Positions 47,587 through 60,630 of a stretch of 64,000 nt of DNA are shown here, piece by piece. This DNA comes from Pontederia crassipes (taxonomy: Eukaryota; Streptophyta; Magnoliopsida; Commelinales; Pontederiaceae). The notes under the pieces are model-generated. The model was not told the DNA's origin. It ran no database searches and worked only from the letters and a program-made list of their open reading frames with translations. A program made the position numbers and the translations under genes. Positions within the stretch are counted from its first letter, which is position 1; each line of letters opens with the position of its first letter. The stretch spans positions 43,778,991-43,842,990 of the forward strand of contig CM060195.1 in the NCBI GenBank assembly GCA_030549335.1, written 5' to 3'.

Positions 47587-48702
47587 TGTCTGTTCTAAGT
47601 TACAAAAATCCCCTGCGATAAAGGTGCCCCACCAGTGACCATCTCATACCTCAATGATGGAGACTGGTGAGGTCATTCGAGGTTTTCTCTTTTTTTTTTT
47701 TATGTGAGCAGCATGAAAAGAGCTTAAACTAAGAAGAGATATTGAACCAAGAATGACTCAGACAATATTTTGTTAATGCGTGATATGCAACTAAATTAAT
47801 CATGCAGATGGGAGTCCTATGCTTTCTATCTCAAAATTACTTGTTATTGAGATAGCCCAAGGTTTAGGCTTTAATCATCTGGTTTTGTAGCTGCAAAAGC
47901 CTGCTTTATTCCTACTGATCACGCCATTTAGTAATGAAAAGAAAAGCATACCTTTTGTTGACATGTTTAAATATATTTGCGGTTAGTCCTGATTAACTGA
48001 TCGAGCTGTTGATTGAATTATTTTTTTAAGTTCTCTTTATGTGGTGATCTCATGACAGCAAAGGAACAAATAATGTTCTTTTTTATTTGCTTGAGGGATA
48101 AATTAATAACTCACATTCATCATATCATCTTTTTTTTTTTTTGCAAGGTTTATTGTGATACATATCCATCTTAACTATGATATATATATATATATATATA
48201 TATAGTTTCTTTTTACTTCATCAGATTTATTGAACTTAAGTTAAAATAAAAAAAATCTATAAAAAATTTGGAAATAAACTATCATGTATTATTTTAGAAA
48301 TTGATTTCAACAACTTTTCTTGTGGTCCCTTGGTGTTGGAAATAAACTATCATGTATTATTTATGGAACCTCTCTAGCTTGGTGTTGGAGAAAAGATCAT
48401 ACGAAACAAAGTCCACCGAGACAAAGCGTTAAAAATATGATTTGTGAATCCGTGAATAGTACCATATTTTGGTGCTTAGTTCAAAGGTCAATGGTTTAGG
48501 TGTTGAAAGGTCATTGGCACATGCAAGATCCACCAATATAAAAACTTTAAAAATTATACTCGAAATTTTATTTATAGGACAAGGCACAAATATGTGTTTT
48601 TTTTTTTCATCTTGAAACTGAATTAAACAAAACTCCTCGGGCTTGTAAAAGAAAATACACTTCTATAATTCTGTAGAGAGACAGAAGTTTCAGCGTAGGA
48701 GG
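47587..48702. other. Intergenic DNA with (TA) microsatellite
   Basis: A (TA) run lies at about 48181-48204. A short direct repeat (ggaaataaactatcatgtatt) occurs near 48268 and 48338. No gene is seen. Confidence 0.45.
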
Positions 48703-48936
48703 TTGCTGGTAAACTGTTCTTTCCACCCAAATGGAGCCAATTGGATGCCCTCATGGAACACAAAGAGGTATGAAGCCACGACTCTTGGGGATGAATTGAC
48801 AATGAGACGTGAAAGGAAAAAGAATATCATCCCATCAACCTACTCGAAGGCGTCAGGCACTGTGCGCAATGGAGATACATGCAAGTTGATTGTGGATTGG
48901 ATTCAGAAATTCCGGTTAAGATCGTCATCAGGATAA
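48703..48936 (+). CDS. Unrecognised small open frame (weak)
   Basis: A 77-codon frame with more balanced composition than its surroundings, including a basic stretch MRRERKKN in the middle and a C-terminal IVDWIQKFRLRSSSG. I recognise no domain, and no promoter or partner exon is evident. It may be a terminal exon or pseudogene fragment, or chance. Confidence 0.15.
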   Translation: MLVNCSFHPNGANWMPSWNTKRYEATTLGDELTMRRERKKNIIPSTYSKASGTVRNGDTCKLIVDWIQKFRLRSSSG

Positions 48937-51062
48937 TCCCTTGTCCATGGTGTATTCTTAACCTCATAAGGAAGCACTACATCTCGCTCTTACATGATCT
49001 CAAATGTAAACATATTTATCGCTAATGTAACAAGTTACTGATTTTTTGTCTCGTCTGATTGTACTCAGGAACATCTCTATTAGAATTGCTTCATATTATA
49101 TATCAGGATCATCTTGCTTTAACTATCAATAGATAACTTTCTTTTGGCAAAAAAAAAAAAGAGTTGTATGCAATTTAATAAGTGCATTTATGCATAGATT
49201 GATGTAAGATGCAGTAAACTTACATTAATAGTTATATTGTTATAATTAAAAAAGACATTTGCATTGCTTAATCTTATTGATGTTTTGAGCAATATCAAAA
49301 TAGCATTTTGAATGTAAATCAAAAGTCATAAGAAAAATTAGAAGGTGAATCACAGAAGACCAACACCATGACCACACTATTTAATGACATTGGCTGTCAT
49401 ACAAGTCATGGTTTGCAACCTGCTAAGGTTGCAAATTCAGTTTCACTGCCTCTTCAGCATTAGTTAAAACTGCGGAGTAATAAATAACTAACACTTGTGT
49501 TGCCCGTTCAGTTTTGAAGAGATCATATTTGTTTCAGAGGAAGGACAGGATCATAAGATGCAAAAATTGGTCTCTGTGCTACAGAAAATAACATTCTTAT
49601 TAGAATAATGCCAGTGATAGACTAAGTACTGAGTTTTGTCTAAAGAAATTATTCTCGATATCTCCAAAACTGTAAAAAACTACCAAGTTGGTGAGATCTA
49701 AGAATTGGTCACTCCCCTCTTTTTCCTGACAAATTAATTTAAAAAGTGTTCTCAAGTGGAAAACTAGTTCAAGGGGGGAAAACAAATAGTATTTTTATGT
49801 TACTTGTTCCAGTTGCACTCTCACACTTCTTTATCATTCATCATGCCATCTTATTATGCTCAAGTTCACATGACAAGTTTCTACATTTATGTTAAAATTC
49901 ATTCTAATCCAATCACTTAGATTTTTTCCCTTTCATATTTTGCATTTCTCGTTAATAATTGTTTTTTTTATAGGGACAAGGCATTACTTTGCATTACTAC
50001 AGATTTTGTCACTTACAACAAGAGTTGGAATAAGGCATTCAAAAGTCGCATGCATTTGCAAAGTTGAAAAGTGCAGAACAACTACTTGCAACCATGCAAA
50101 GAGTACACCACTCCAATGAAACGTCTCAAATGATAGATGCAGACTAACTGTAGTACGCTATTGTGCAGTCACCTCTGTCTACTCACAAAACACTACAGTG
50201 TAGTGGCCCTTCAACTCTCTAAGACTAGTCAGATTAAACAGCCACTATACATGCATCTCAACAGCTTTTTGTGTTGTGCCAGTACAAAGATTAGGACAAA
50301 TCACACTTCTGATCCAAATCACAGTTCGCAAGATCATGCCCCCAATATAATAAACCAACCAACTCATATTTGTTCTTCAGAAAGAGAAAATGACACCAAT
50401 ATGCATTCAATGAACCATTGGTGCCCAATTGCCATATGTCAAAAGAACCCAAAACAAGATACACAACCATTAATCAATGAGCAAATGGGACCTTTCTTTA
50501 TCTTATCCCTTCTGAGTATTCTATGAAGCTAATCGACAGATAAATACCAGATCCCAACTTTGGTATTCCACTGCCTTCACTCCTCTTTCTTTCCCCCTTT
50601 AAAAAAATCCCTCTTTTTTTTCTCGTTCTCTCCTTTTGCATCCCTTCTTCCTCTTCTCCCAATAGATACCTGACAGGAAGGCGTCGCCTTTGCATCGATT
50701 TCAAACTCCGGAGCTCGAAACCTGCGAAGACAACTAGACGGAGATGACAAAATTCCATAAAAGATCGAAGATGAAACCCGTTACCCACTAGTTCCTGCTC
50801 CCTAATTCCTGCTGTAAACCTCGTAATGGAAGCAATAGATTGGATTATAAGGAAACGAGCTACTAATGGATCAGTGTTCGGCCAAGAAGTAGAGGGACAG
50901 GAGAAGAAGCTGCGTAGATTGAGGTTGCCCTTCTGGTCCTGCGCTCCTAGTCGCCCTCCCGGTTCCTGAGTTCTCCGAAGATTGAATTTTGGGGGCCTTT
51001 GCTTGGTGAAGTTGAGATTTTTCAGCTTTTAATCTTGTCGTTTAGGGGTTAATTTTGATGCC
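48937..51062. promoter_or_regulatory. Intergenic DNA and promoter/5'UTR of the bHLH gene
   Basis: 48937-50540 shows no gene. From about 50550 the sequence is pyrimidine-rich and then GC-richer, consistent with the bHLH promoter and leader. The minus-strand frame at 50498-50788 is a low-complexity artefact. No sure TATA box; gattataagg near 50844 is a weak candidate. Confidence 0.4.
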
Positions 51063-53863
51063 ATGGGCTCTGTTCCGGTTGGGAACTTGGGGGTCTTCTG
51101 GGGCAGTTCCAGCTTTGGCTTTGGGACGGGGCCGACGTTGTCGTCGGCACCGTTGACGTCGGACGCGGGCGGTGCAGAGTTATTTCATGCGCCGGCAACG
51201 TCGGGCGGGAAGAAAGTGGTCGGGGGAGGCTGCGGCAGTGGCGGTGGTGATTCGGATGAGAAGGCCGCGATGGCGCTGAAGAACCACAGCGAGGCCGAGA
51301 GGCGGCGAAGGGAGAGGATCAACTCGCATCTCGCCACTCTCCGAAGCATGGTGCCCTGCACGAAGAAGGTAGATAGCTTTGCTCCCTCTTGCCAACCTCC
51401 TATGGCCTCGTCGTGTTGCTACTTCGTCTGTGTCGTAGGTGATGCAGTCTTGGAGCTTCATTGCATTCATATTATTAAAAAATAACTAATAGTTCCATTC
51501 TTAGTCTTTGAATTATTTCGTTCGTGATTATGCTTAAGGTGTTGTTTCTTTATTTTCTCTGATACATTCTTCTACGCTACTTCTAAATCCAATCATGTTA
51601 TAATAGAACCAAAAGAGTTGAATCCTTGAAGTGTTCTTTCCTGATGACTTCTATTACTTTTCAATTTTCATAATTGCACGTTGTAGAGCCATTCAAGAAA
51701 TCACTCAAACCTTGTACGAAAAAAAGAAGAAATCACTCAAATGAGTCAAATCAAGATAGATGCAGATTTTGGAGAATCAGCTAAGTGACTTGGATACTTG
51801 TGATGGTAGGACCCCAATTTGAATTTCCCGTACTGTTTTTGCTGAAAAGTTTATGGCTTCGTGTTTCATCCCCAGTAATGCAAGTAATCTAAGCAACCCC
51901 TTCGGTTTTAGCCATCCCATATGAAAGTGTAATTTTTTGTTCAGATTTGTATACTAAATTTCATCTATTTAAAGGCCTAGTTAATCTTTTTTCAGATCCT
52001 TTTTTTCTATGTTCTCTTTCTTTTTGCATTAGATTGTCACTATGTTATTGTTCCTCATCGTTGTTTATACAAGTATAAGACCATCCCTTTTGGTTTCGGT
52101 TTAGGATGTAGAATCGTTGGGAAGAACTGAAGAAATAAAATCAAACTATTAAACGTTATAGCATGGTACTCACTTGTTAACCGTGATATGTCTTATGATA
52201 CAAAAAATACTTTATTTCTTTTTTTCAGCATGTTCCACATTTTTTATGTTTTCTACAAAAAATTCTTTTCTTCATTTTCCTTTTCAATAAACTCGCCCAA
52301 GAATTTTATGTTCGATTGGGATGCTCATGTGTGTAGTTCTGTAACTTCTGTTAAGTGTGTGTATGTAATCCGACATATTGTGAGTGTAACACTGTCCTGT
52401 TGCTTTTTCAGGAAAACTAGATTGGATTGGGTTGTGGTATCATTTCCCCTTTTTAAGGGAATGATGGTCCAAATAGTTTTTGAATCAAAACACCAGTTCT
52501 TTTGTGGCTTTTGTGGTTTTGTATGCAAAATAAATAGAAAAAACATTGAAATTTAGTTGTTCATGCTAGCGTAAATAGATTTTAAATGCTCTCAAGGAAA
52601 GTAAGCATCATACAAGTTACTGCCTTTGTATGTTTCCATTATTCTGTCTTCTTTACTTTGAACTAACAGGACATTGTTAGTATCTATGGATGATATATTA
52701 TAACCATATTCTTTGACGTTGATACTTAAAACTACCAAGTGGAATTATGGTACATTTTCAGTCATTTATTGGATGGAGAGTCATTTCGCAAATGACAACT
52801 GAGAAATGGATGTTTAGCTCTATAAAAATCACAAGAAAATTTGGGTTTGAAATGAAATTAAATCAAATTGATTTTTTGAAACAATTAAATCAAATTGATA
52901 ATTTGAAGTCATTGGAATAAAAATGATTCAACTGTTCCTAGTTAGAACATGTAAGTCATGACAAGAGATCTACTTGAGTCTACAAAATTGGGCTGCCAGG
53001 GATTTAAGTCCTTAGATGAACAAGGATGAAGAATGTAACTAATTGCAAGAACTCGATATTAAGGGAAAAATAGTTTCTTAAGCCAGTTAGCCAATAGAAA
53101 GATGGGAAAAGAAATTATTAGAAAGTATCTTGTTTGTTATCAACCTATCAGCATTAAGTAATTATGCAGGAAAGTTTCTTATATATTTGTCATGATAAGT
53201 AATTTCCATCTTTTTTGAAAGAGTAATTTCCATCTTTTGTTCTAAAAGTTTCATTTACATGTTTGCTAATATCATTGTATCCATGTCCCATCTTTGGGTT
53301 CTTAACATGTTGGTTTGGCTGGACATATGACACAATTAAAGTTAGTTTCTTTTAGAAGGGAATAATAAACAAGAAAATGACTCTTCTTGCAGATGGACAA
53401 AGCCGCCCTCCTTGCAGAGGTGATCAATCATGTAAAGGTACTTAAGAGGAATGCGGTGGAAGTCAGCAATGGTTACACAGTCCCCTCCGATATTGATGAA
53501 GTTAGGGTGGAAATTGAAGGAGATAAATCGAAGACAGGGAGCTTTATGATCAAGGCTTCATTATGCTGCGAGGACCGGCCAGAAGTCCTTTCCGATCTAA
53601 AGCAAATGCTCGAAAGCTTACAGCTGAAGACTGTTCATGCTGAGATCTCAACTTTGGGTGGCCGAATGAAAAATGTACTTGTGATGATTTCTGAAGGAAA
53701 TTCAAACGATATCGACAGGGATCTGTACATGGCTTCCATTCACCAGGCCTTGAAATCCATAGTTGACAAGATCAACTCGCAAATGGAATTCATGCCGAGA
53801 ACTACCTTTTCTAACAAAAGGAGGAGAATCACAACATTTGAATCTTCAAGCTCCTCATCCTGA
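51063..53863 (+). CDS. bHLH transcription factor with C-terminal ACT-like domain (TMO5/bHLH30 group)
   Basis: Two exons, 51063-51368 and 53393-53863, flank a 2,024-bp intron with GT-AG borders in phase 0, giving 258 residues. The ATG lies in gccATGGgc. Residues 73-122 are the bHLH: the basic region NHSEAERRRRERIN has His75-Glu79-Arg83, the signature for E-box/G-box binding. The intron falls in the loop between CTKK and MDKAALLAEVINHVKVL, a position common in this group. Residues about 150-203 form an ACT-like dimerisation domain (SFMIKASLCCEDRP, LKTVHAEISTLGGRMKNVLV). A basic NKRRR (243-247) could aid nuclear entry, and the tail is poly-Ser. The Gly/Ser-rich N-terminus is unconserved. This arrangement is that of Arabidopsis bHLH30/bHLH32 (TMO5)/bHLH106/107 relatives, some of which act in vascular cell division or stress responses. 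I cannot assign the exact orthologue. Confidence 0.93.
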
Positions 53864-54377
53864 TAATTAATTATGTTGTAGAAATGATGATTGCTGTAAA
53901 AATTGCTTCCAGTTGTTGTATGACCCATGGGGATTTGTCTTGCTTGTGCGAATTAAGATCTCACATAGAACTGACAAAGAAAGTGGGAAAATCACATATT
54001 ATCATGAGAGGTCTAAAAGGATCATCTTCCACTATGATTGCAGCAGATTTTTTTTCCCCTAAAAGTGCTGCAAGGGCTTGTATTATGGTAGTGTTTGTTT
54101 AATCCTTGTAAAATTTGTACTCTAGTAGAATTTGGTGTGTTTTAGGATAACGTAATAAAACTAGACGTGCATTTATCTTTTACATATACACATGCATGTA
54201 GTTTGCTCATTCATTTACCTGAGATCAAAAGTTCCTTATCTTTTGCATTACAACTGCTTGAAGGATCCTTAGATTAAATCGGTTTCAGAGGCATTGATAT
54301 AAATTTGCTGGATTTAATCTACAAAGCATATTTGCGGGATTGCTGTTATTTCATCTCAGGGTTATCTAAATCTTTAA
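53864..54377. other. bHLH 3'UTR and flank
   Basis: Probable 3'UTR, with a likely polyadenylation signal (cgtaataaaact) near 54150. Confidence 0.4.
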
Positions 54378-54645
54378 GGCGGCGTTTGATTGGGGGTTAA
54401 CTAAAGAAATAGGAGAATATTCCTTGGGTTAGAGTCAAACGCTCATTTTATTTGTTAAAAAATATAAAGGGTAGAGTTGACATTTTTTAAAAATTTAATA
54501 TTGTAAATAGTGAAAAGTTGTGAGTTATTGTATTCTTTTTGAAAGGAAGAATAGACATAATTCGTTACAAATTTCAAAAAATGGATAATCCGATGGAATA
54601 TGTGACTTAATTACATATTTTTTTAATCTCCATCCAAATCACGCC
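54378..54645. mobile_element. Tourist-like MITE (PIF/Harbinger type)
   Basis: A 268-bp element flanked by TAA (54375-54377 and 54646-54648). Its ends are inverted repeats: ggcggcgtttgattgggg at the left, and at the right ctccatccaaatcacgcc, whose complement is ggcgtgatttggatggag. No coding sequence. It lies about 510 bp past the bHLH stop codon. Confidence 0.85.
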
Positions 54646-56440
54646 TAAGGAGTCTTACTCTTCCTAGGATTCTCTTGTAAAATCTTCCTAAGTTTCTCTT
54701 GTAAACCTAAAAAACATTTGAGTCTGTTGGCTGTGAAATAAAGCAATTAATAGAAGCGAGTACATTTTTATCTGCTGTTCTTCGTCAACATTGATTACTA
54801 AGGTATTTTTTCCCTAAAATCTTCTATGTTTTATCTTTTATATTACAGGTTTCAGTGCGAGGAGGTCATTGAATCCATAGTCCTAATTACAATGAAATTA
54901 ATCAAATTTATTTGGATTTTTCCATTGCATGTTTTCTTTCTTTTATTCAGATTAAATCGTTGCATGTGGGGGAAAACCTAAAAATTATACCAATCCAAGA
55001 ACTTAAATTTGTAACATTTTTTTTCCTTTTTTGAGGATATGAATTTTGTCAAAACAAGAACTATTTTTTTTTGTTTAAAAGCAATCGATAAGCTTAAACT
55101 TTTAGCCATGAAAATACATGCATTTGTTTTTGTTTGCTTTTCAATATTGTCGTATGAAATTGAACTCCCTCCTCTAGCTCTTTGCATCAGAGTTAAAAAA
55201 TAAAGAGAGAAAATTCCTAATTTAGTAAGGAATTCACATGTCTTTTGGTAGAGTTGTTAAATGCATTAACTATATTGATATATGTATAAGCCTACCAAAT
55301 ATTATTACAAAAAATTACATAATACGTAATATATTTTTTTCTTAATAAATAAAATTTCTAAACATAATATGGCTGGGCATGAATTGTGGCTTAGTAGGTT
55401 TAACATGGCAATTATTAGGACATGAATTTCTTTTGTCAATTTATACATAAGTCTAGTCATTATAAGTATTAGGACACTAGTAACAATATTATAATTTTTT
55501 AATACCCTTTTTTCTCATCTAACTTTAAAGTATAAGTTTACAAATTTTATTCCTTGAACTTTGATTTGGCACCTAAGTCCATTCATTGTGTTCTAACCAA
55601 AACTATGTTAAGTTATTTTTTTATTATTTATAAAACATTAATTTTACTCCTAATTTTGTAATGTAAGAAAAAAACTGCTAAAGTAGGAAATAATAAGATG
55701 AATTTTATATTTCATAAAGGATTCTTATTAAATAATAGTTTTATCTGTATTTATTATTTTCATTTTAAAAAAAGTTTTTGTATAAAGGTAAAGGTGTTAT
55801 TTCATAATTATTAAAAAATAACTTATGAGAATTTTAGATAATATTTAAAGAAAATATCTAGTGTTAAAATTAAATACTTTTTTATATAATTTAGCGTTGA
55901 ACATGAAAAAAGTTAAATTTAGAAAGTATTAAAAAATAACCTTAATATTAAATATTAGTATATAAATAAATTAATTGCATCTATTTAACTCAATTCTTTT
56001 AATTGATTAATCAATAAGGTAACTGATGAATGAAATTACTTTTTGAAATTATAATAGAATTAGTAAACTAATTTAAAAAATTAGAAAAAATAAGAAAATA
56101 GGAAATGCTAGAAGGAAGAAACCGTTCTTCCATATTAGAAGTAATATAAATATAAAGATATATAGGTATAAAGAACGGACATGACATACGTTGTTTCTTT
56201 GTAAAGAGACGGCGACACGCATATTTATTTGTAATTATCGTGAGAAAACTAAACAATAGAAAAATAAAAAATGGTCACCGATCTAATTTAGTATTTATGT
56301 GAAAATAGATTTTGATCAAATTAAATTGATATTGCGTTCATTCATTATTTTTTTAGTGATTCATTAATTACTTTCATTAAACATGAATACAGAGTATCAA
56401 ATGTTATCAGTTTGAATTTTGAAAGCATGGAGGCCTCTCG
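54646..56440. other. AT-rich intergenic DNA
   Basis: I see no gene; only poly-A/T-rich sequence. Confidence 0.45.
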
Positions 56441-56445
56441 TTAAT

Positions 56446-56471
56446 CAATATATATATATATATATATATAT
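56446..56471. repeat. (TA)n microsatellite
   Basis: About 13 TA units bordering the start of a GC-rich patch. Confidence 0.9.
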
Positions 56472-56499
56472 GTCCTATCCATTCAAGTGGGTAGAACTC

Positions 56500-57105
56500 T
56501 CTTATCCACTCTCTCAGGTAAAAATTCTTTGCGTCGGATGTGAACCGCATGGTCATCGGCATCGCCACGTACCGTCCCTTTCCTGGCTCTCTTCGCTTCA
56601 CCTTCTCCTCCCCTTCGACCCTCATCCCACTTGGTCACCACTGTCGAGGTCAATGACGATGACAATGCCACAGGCTTGCCGGAAAACTGGAGAAGAGCCA
56701 AAGGAGGTTGAGGGTGATCTTGTGCGTGTGGACGGTGCTGTCGAGTTAGTGAATGCGGATGCTAGAATCGAGGAAAAAAGGCACGGGCTGGAGTGGGGGA
56801 GCAAATGACGTCTGTTGACACTGACGGAGAGGAAGTGACACAAGTCATCTGCATGCTCTCAACATGGGGGACCCATCATGTTGAGGACCGTCTGTGCCCA
56901 TATGACAACCTTCTCTGTGTCCCAAGTCACCACCATAGACTAGTGATGATATCCGACCCTTCCTCTGCCCCGACCCCATCTCCGATCCGAGGGTAATTTA
57001 ATCTTCCACCCTGACCCCTGCGGGGTCCCAAGCCCCGCGGGGACCCGATTCTCTAATTTTCTTACTAAAAAAAATAGAGAAATTACTTGAGTTCCCGCTG
57101 TATTG
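56500..57105. other. GC-rich patch without recognised gene
   Basis: Composition is gene-like but frames are short and broken on both strands. A small GC hairpin (cccctgcggggtcccaagcc and its near-complement) lies at about 57013-57050. It may be degraded gene or element sequence belonging with the kinase fragment to its right. Confidence 0.35.
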
Positions 57106-57365
57106 CTAGTAGACCACCGTCATCGTCTTCGTGGTTCCCCATTCACCTCGATGGGAAGGGTGATAGAAGGCAGCCGCGTCGCTCCCAATGCTAGCATCGG
57201 CCAGCCGCTGTCCCTCCTCATCTCTGTCTCGTTGAGCTCCAAGGCATACTCCAAGCTCCAAAGGAAGTCCCCAAACGTCAGCATGTCCACATCGTAATCT
57301 CCCAGACACCTCTCCGCCATCTCTGCAAACTTCCACAGGGATGGATGATCTTATCGACCTGCCCC
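57106..57365 (-). pseudogene. CrRLK1L receptor-kinase C-terminal fragment
   Basis: On the minus strand the phrases GQVDKIIHP (near 57360), then in another frame LWKFAEMAERCLGDYDVD and FGDFLWSLEYALELNETE, match the end of the kinase domain of CrRLK1L (FERONIA-type) receptor kinases, where one finds DQIIDP, KFAETAEKCLADYG and MGDVLWNLEYALQLQE. The two parts are joined by a frameshift, and the intervening ~10 residues are gone. The rest of the kinase, the transmembrane segment and the malectin-like ectodomain are absent. It is a dead gene fragment, perhaps captured by a mobile element. Confidence 0.8.
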
Positions 57366-59189
57366 CTCCCTCGCCATATCTACTTTGTTCCTCCTTTACG
57401 CGCTAGCCGGCATCACCTCCCACTCCTCTCTGCTCTCGCCTTTCCTCTTCCTCCTCCATCACACCGCCGCCTTGCACGTCATGGTCGCCTCCTCGTTCAT
57501 GACGACCTTTCCACCCTCTTCGTTGGCGACAAAAATATGTTGCGAGCGCTGAGGCATGCTACCGCCCCTCCTCCATCAAGAGTTGTCGCCGCCCTTTTGG
57601 AGAGCACATCATTGTCACCCTTCTGCATTGCATGTCATCGTTGCCTCCATCACAACGGCCAAGACAAACGTCGCCGCCATCCTCCATTAGGGCTGCAAGC
57701 TAACTGAGTTTCGACAGAGCGAATCCGATAGTGCGCAAGTGTTGAGGATTTAGGGTTTGGGGAGGATTAGATTAGGAAGGAAGAAAATAGGGTTTGTGAT
57801 CTTACATATATGATGGAGTGGATGATTGAGATGTAGTATATATGATTTGATGATTAAAATTTAAAATAAATTATATATACAATATTAAGATGCGAGGGTT
57901 CGAGGCCCTGTCGGGTGGGACAATAGCCCCCATATCCTCGAGAGATAGCGCAAGGGCAAAATTCTTCGAAGTTGAGGATTCCACGAAGGGCCCTACAAGG
58001 GGAAGAGGATAGTTGTCTAATTTGATAATTACCTATTTTTGTACTTTGTCTCAAGATATCTGATCTAAATCGAAGGTCAAGTGATCATATCTCCAAACGA
58101 CGATCATCACATTATACCACAAGAACCTCGATATTGGACGATGCTAATTGTTGAGTTCATTGAATCAAAATAAATTACTAATCCTTAATCGTATGGATGT
58201 CAGATGTACATCGAACCAATAACTATGGAGATCAGATGTATATCGGATTAATAGCTATATTGTAATTTAACTTACATATGCAATGATCCTAAGAGCTTAT
58301 GAAGTTATGAAATAGCAATAATTTTTTTTCTTAGGATTCCAATGTTAAATGATTTAGAAATATAAAAATTCCATAAGAAGGGATGAAATGTTGAAAATCA
58401 TAATTGATGGTAAGTATAAAGACCCAAGATAGTATCAAAGTGTGATCAATTATTTCTATTTAACTACAATTATTGTAGGTTGGGGATAGGTTAAAGATAA
58501 AGATAAAAGAAAAGATAGTAAGTACATATGATGCTGAAAATTCTAATTGAACGAAATTTCAGAAGAGTAAATATAATTGTTTGCTCATTAGGTTCAAATA
58601 TAATCATAATAAGTATGTTCACTAACACTCCTTTTATGGAGGTTATTGACCCAAACACTTATATTGTTACAAAAAAAATTAGGTGAATAAGAGAACTATC
58701 CAAATTTTGGGAGGACATGCTGAGAGCATATATACACGATTGGGATTGTAGCTAGAATAATCATTTGATCGAATTTTCTTATGATAACGGTCACCATTCA
58801 ATTATTTTAGGACACCATTCGATTGTACTGGCGACCTTGTTGTTCACCCACTCAATTGGGTGAAATAGGCAAAGAGAAGATCTAAGAAGGTTGAACTGAT
58901 AAGAAAATATTGAAAGCAGAAGAGCTATGCACGATGACATACGAGAGCAGATCGTTAATGTCGGTGAACATATGCTACTGAAAGTTTCTTATATGAAAGA
59001 GGTAATGCAGATAGGTAAGCAATGAACGATTAGTCCTCCACTATGATGGACCATATGTATGTATATATATATATATATATATATAATTCGGCAAGGCTAC
59101 ATATAGGTTGACACTACCTTCTTCTTATGGGCCAGTACATAACGTGTTTCACATTCTCACACTAAGTTCCAACATAGTGATGCCAATGT
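57366..59189. other. Intergenic DNA, GC-rich then AT-rich
   Basis: 57366-57710 is GC-rich with a Pro/His/Leu-rich plus-strand frame of no recognised identity. 57711-59140 is AT-rich, with an imperfect direct repeat near 58190-58255 and a (TA) run at about 59061-59085. No gene is supported. Confidence 0.35.
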
Positions 59190-59432
59190 TATCTAGGTGA
59201 AGGAGTCCGACTTAGTCGCAAATCTCACAATTGCCAAGTATCTAACGCATATCTTGGATCGCAAGGTACAACGCTGGAAGAACGAGAATGTACTCATGAT
59301 CAGAATAGCTATCACGGTAAGGAGATGATGTAGGAATTCGAGTAAAAAATGCGATAAGAGTTTCTGCATCTTTTCGTTAAGCCCTCTATCTCTTACAAAA
59401 TTCGAGGACGATTTTTTTAAAGGATGTTATAA
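59190..59432 (+). pseudogene. Ty3 chromovirus-type pol C-terminal remnant
   Basis: Broken plus-strand frames give THILDRKVQRWKNENVLMIR, then after stops SPLSLTKFEDDFF. These resemble the chromodomain-type end of Ty3 polyproteins (xILDRxxxRLRNKxIxxVxV ... NFEDEIFLRG). It directly precedes an LTR start, as expected. Confidence 0.65.
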
Positions 59433-60630
59433 TGCAATACCCAGAAAAAAAACTAATAGCAGCACAACCAGTTGGGATGATAAATTCCATTAATTCCTAT
59501 TATGCTGGAGGGGAATTTGAATAATGGGAGTTATGGGGAAATAAACATCAGATTCTTTCCTATCTCCTTCCACGAAATAGAAAGTGACCCTTTCTCCTAT
59601 TGATTGTTCATGCACGACCATTTTAGAGGAGAAGCGCATCCTATCTTTCTTCTCTAGTAAGGAGTAACTAGACATTTTCCTTTCCTTACTCAACTCCTCA
59701 TTGGCTACGACTTCCCTTCACGTCCTTGGTGGTCTTGGTCATTGTGGCGACCGACCAGAGGAAGAGCCACAACAACAGGATCAATGAAGAAGAGTGCATC
59801 AACATTGATCCAGACGAACCAACAAGGGCAAACGCGAACCAAGTGGGTGATCGATCTAGAAATCACCTTGCATATTCCTTTAGAATAGATCTGAATCTGT
59901 GATATGAACTGTTCAAGATTGATTCATGTTTAAGATGTAGAATGACCATGCACGTTAAGAATGATCGATTGAACTTGTTGTTTTGTGTGATTGATTGATT
60001 TCCCCCTTGCCTTATCATGTTAGCCATCATCCTGTTATTCATTGTATGTTGTGTCTACTCTGTTATGATATTTCTATTTGATTAGTGTCTAGATCTCTCG
60101 TAATGTATTATCATCATTAATCATGCCATTGCACGAATGCTCCCGGACCATGTTTGATGCGCATGATTTCCCTATATCGATTTAGATGTTAGTATAGAAG
60201 GGATAAACCCTTGGCATTATGTTTTAATCATAAACCTGGCCCGGATCAATATGAACCCGTCTCGGGTTCATACAAGATCTGACCGGGCTATGTGACCGCT
60301 CAACCTGTGTTCCTAAAACTCGGCCCCAGTTCACCCTGAACTCGACTCGAGTTAGCGGACAAAGAAGTGGCTGACCTCTCGACATTTTTTCATTCGACTC
60401 GGGTTCCACTGAACTCGGCCCGGGTTTGTCTCTTGTCGACCTTGACATCATGCGACGCACTCCATGAATCTGGTCTCGACGAGTTTCACACTCGGCCCGA
60501 TTTCCAGCTATGAATCCGACCTAGGTTTTTTTGGTACTCAGCACGGGTTATGACATTCGAGACTCATTTTTTGTGACTTTTTGCTGATTTCTGAATCTGA
60601 TTTGAACCTTATGATGAATACTTTTCTAGA
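59433..60630 (+). mobile_element. 3' LTR of the chromovirus-type element (probably truncated)
   Basis: It follows a purine-rich tract (tttaaaggatg) and begins tgcaatacccag, like the TGTAATACCCG start of this class. It contains a degenerate GC-rich array at 60230-60560. Its right end is not resolved; it meets the end of the Athila-type LTR at about 60630. Open frames inside it are not genes. Confidence 0.5.

Noticed and set aside
49889..50526. Two open frames of 76 and 129 codons upstream of the bHLH gene
   Set aside because: Composition is that of intergenic DNA, with no promoter, splice or homology support.
57345..57707. 120-codon plus-strand frame in the GC-rich patch
   Set aside because: It is Pro/His/Leu/Arg-rich, has no recognisable domain, and lies next to a fragmented pseudogene.
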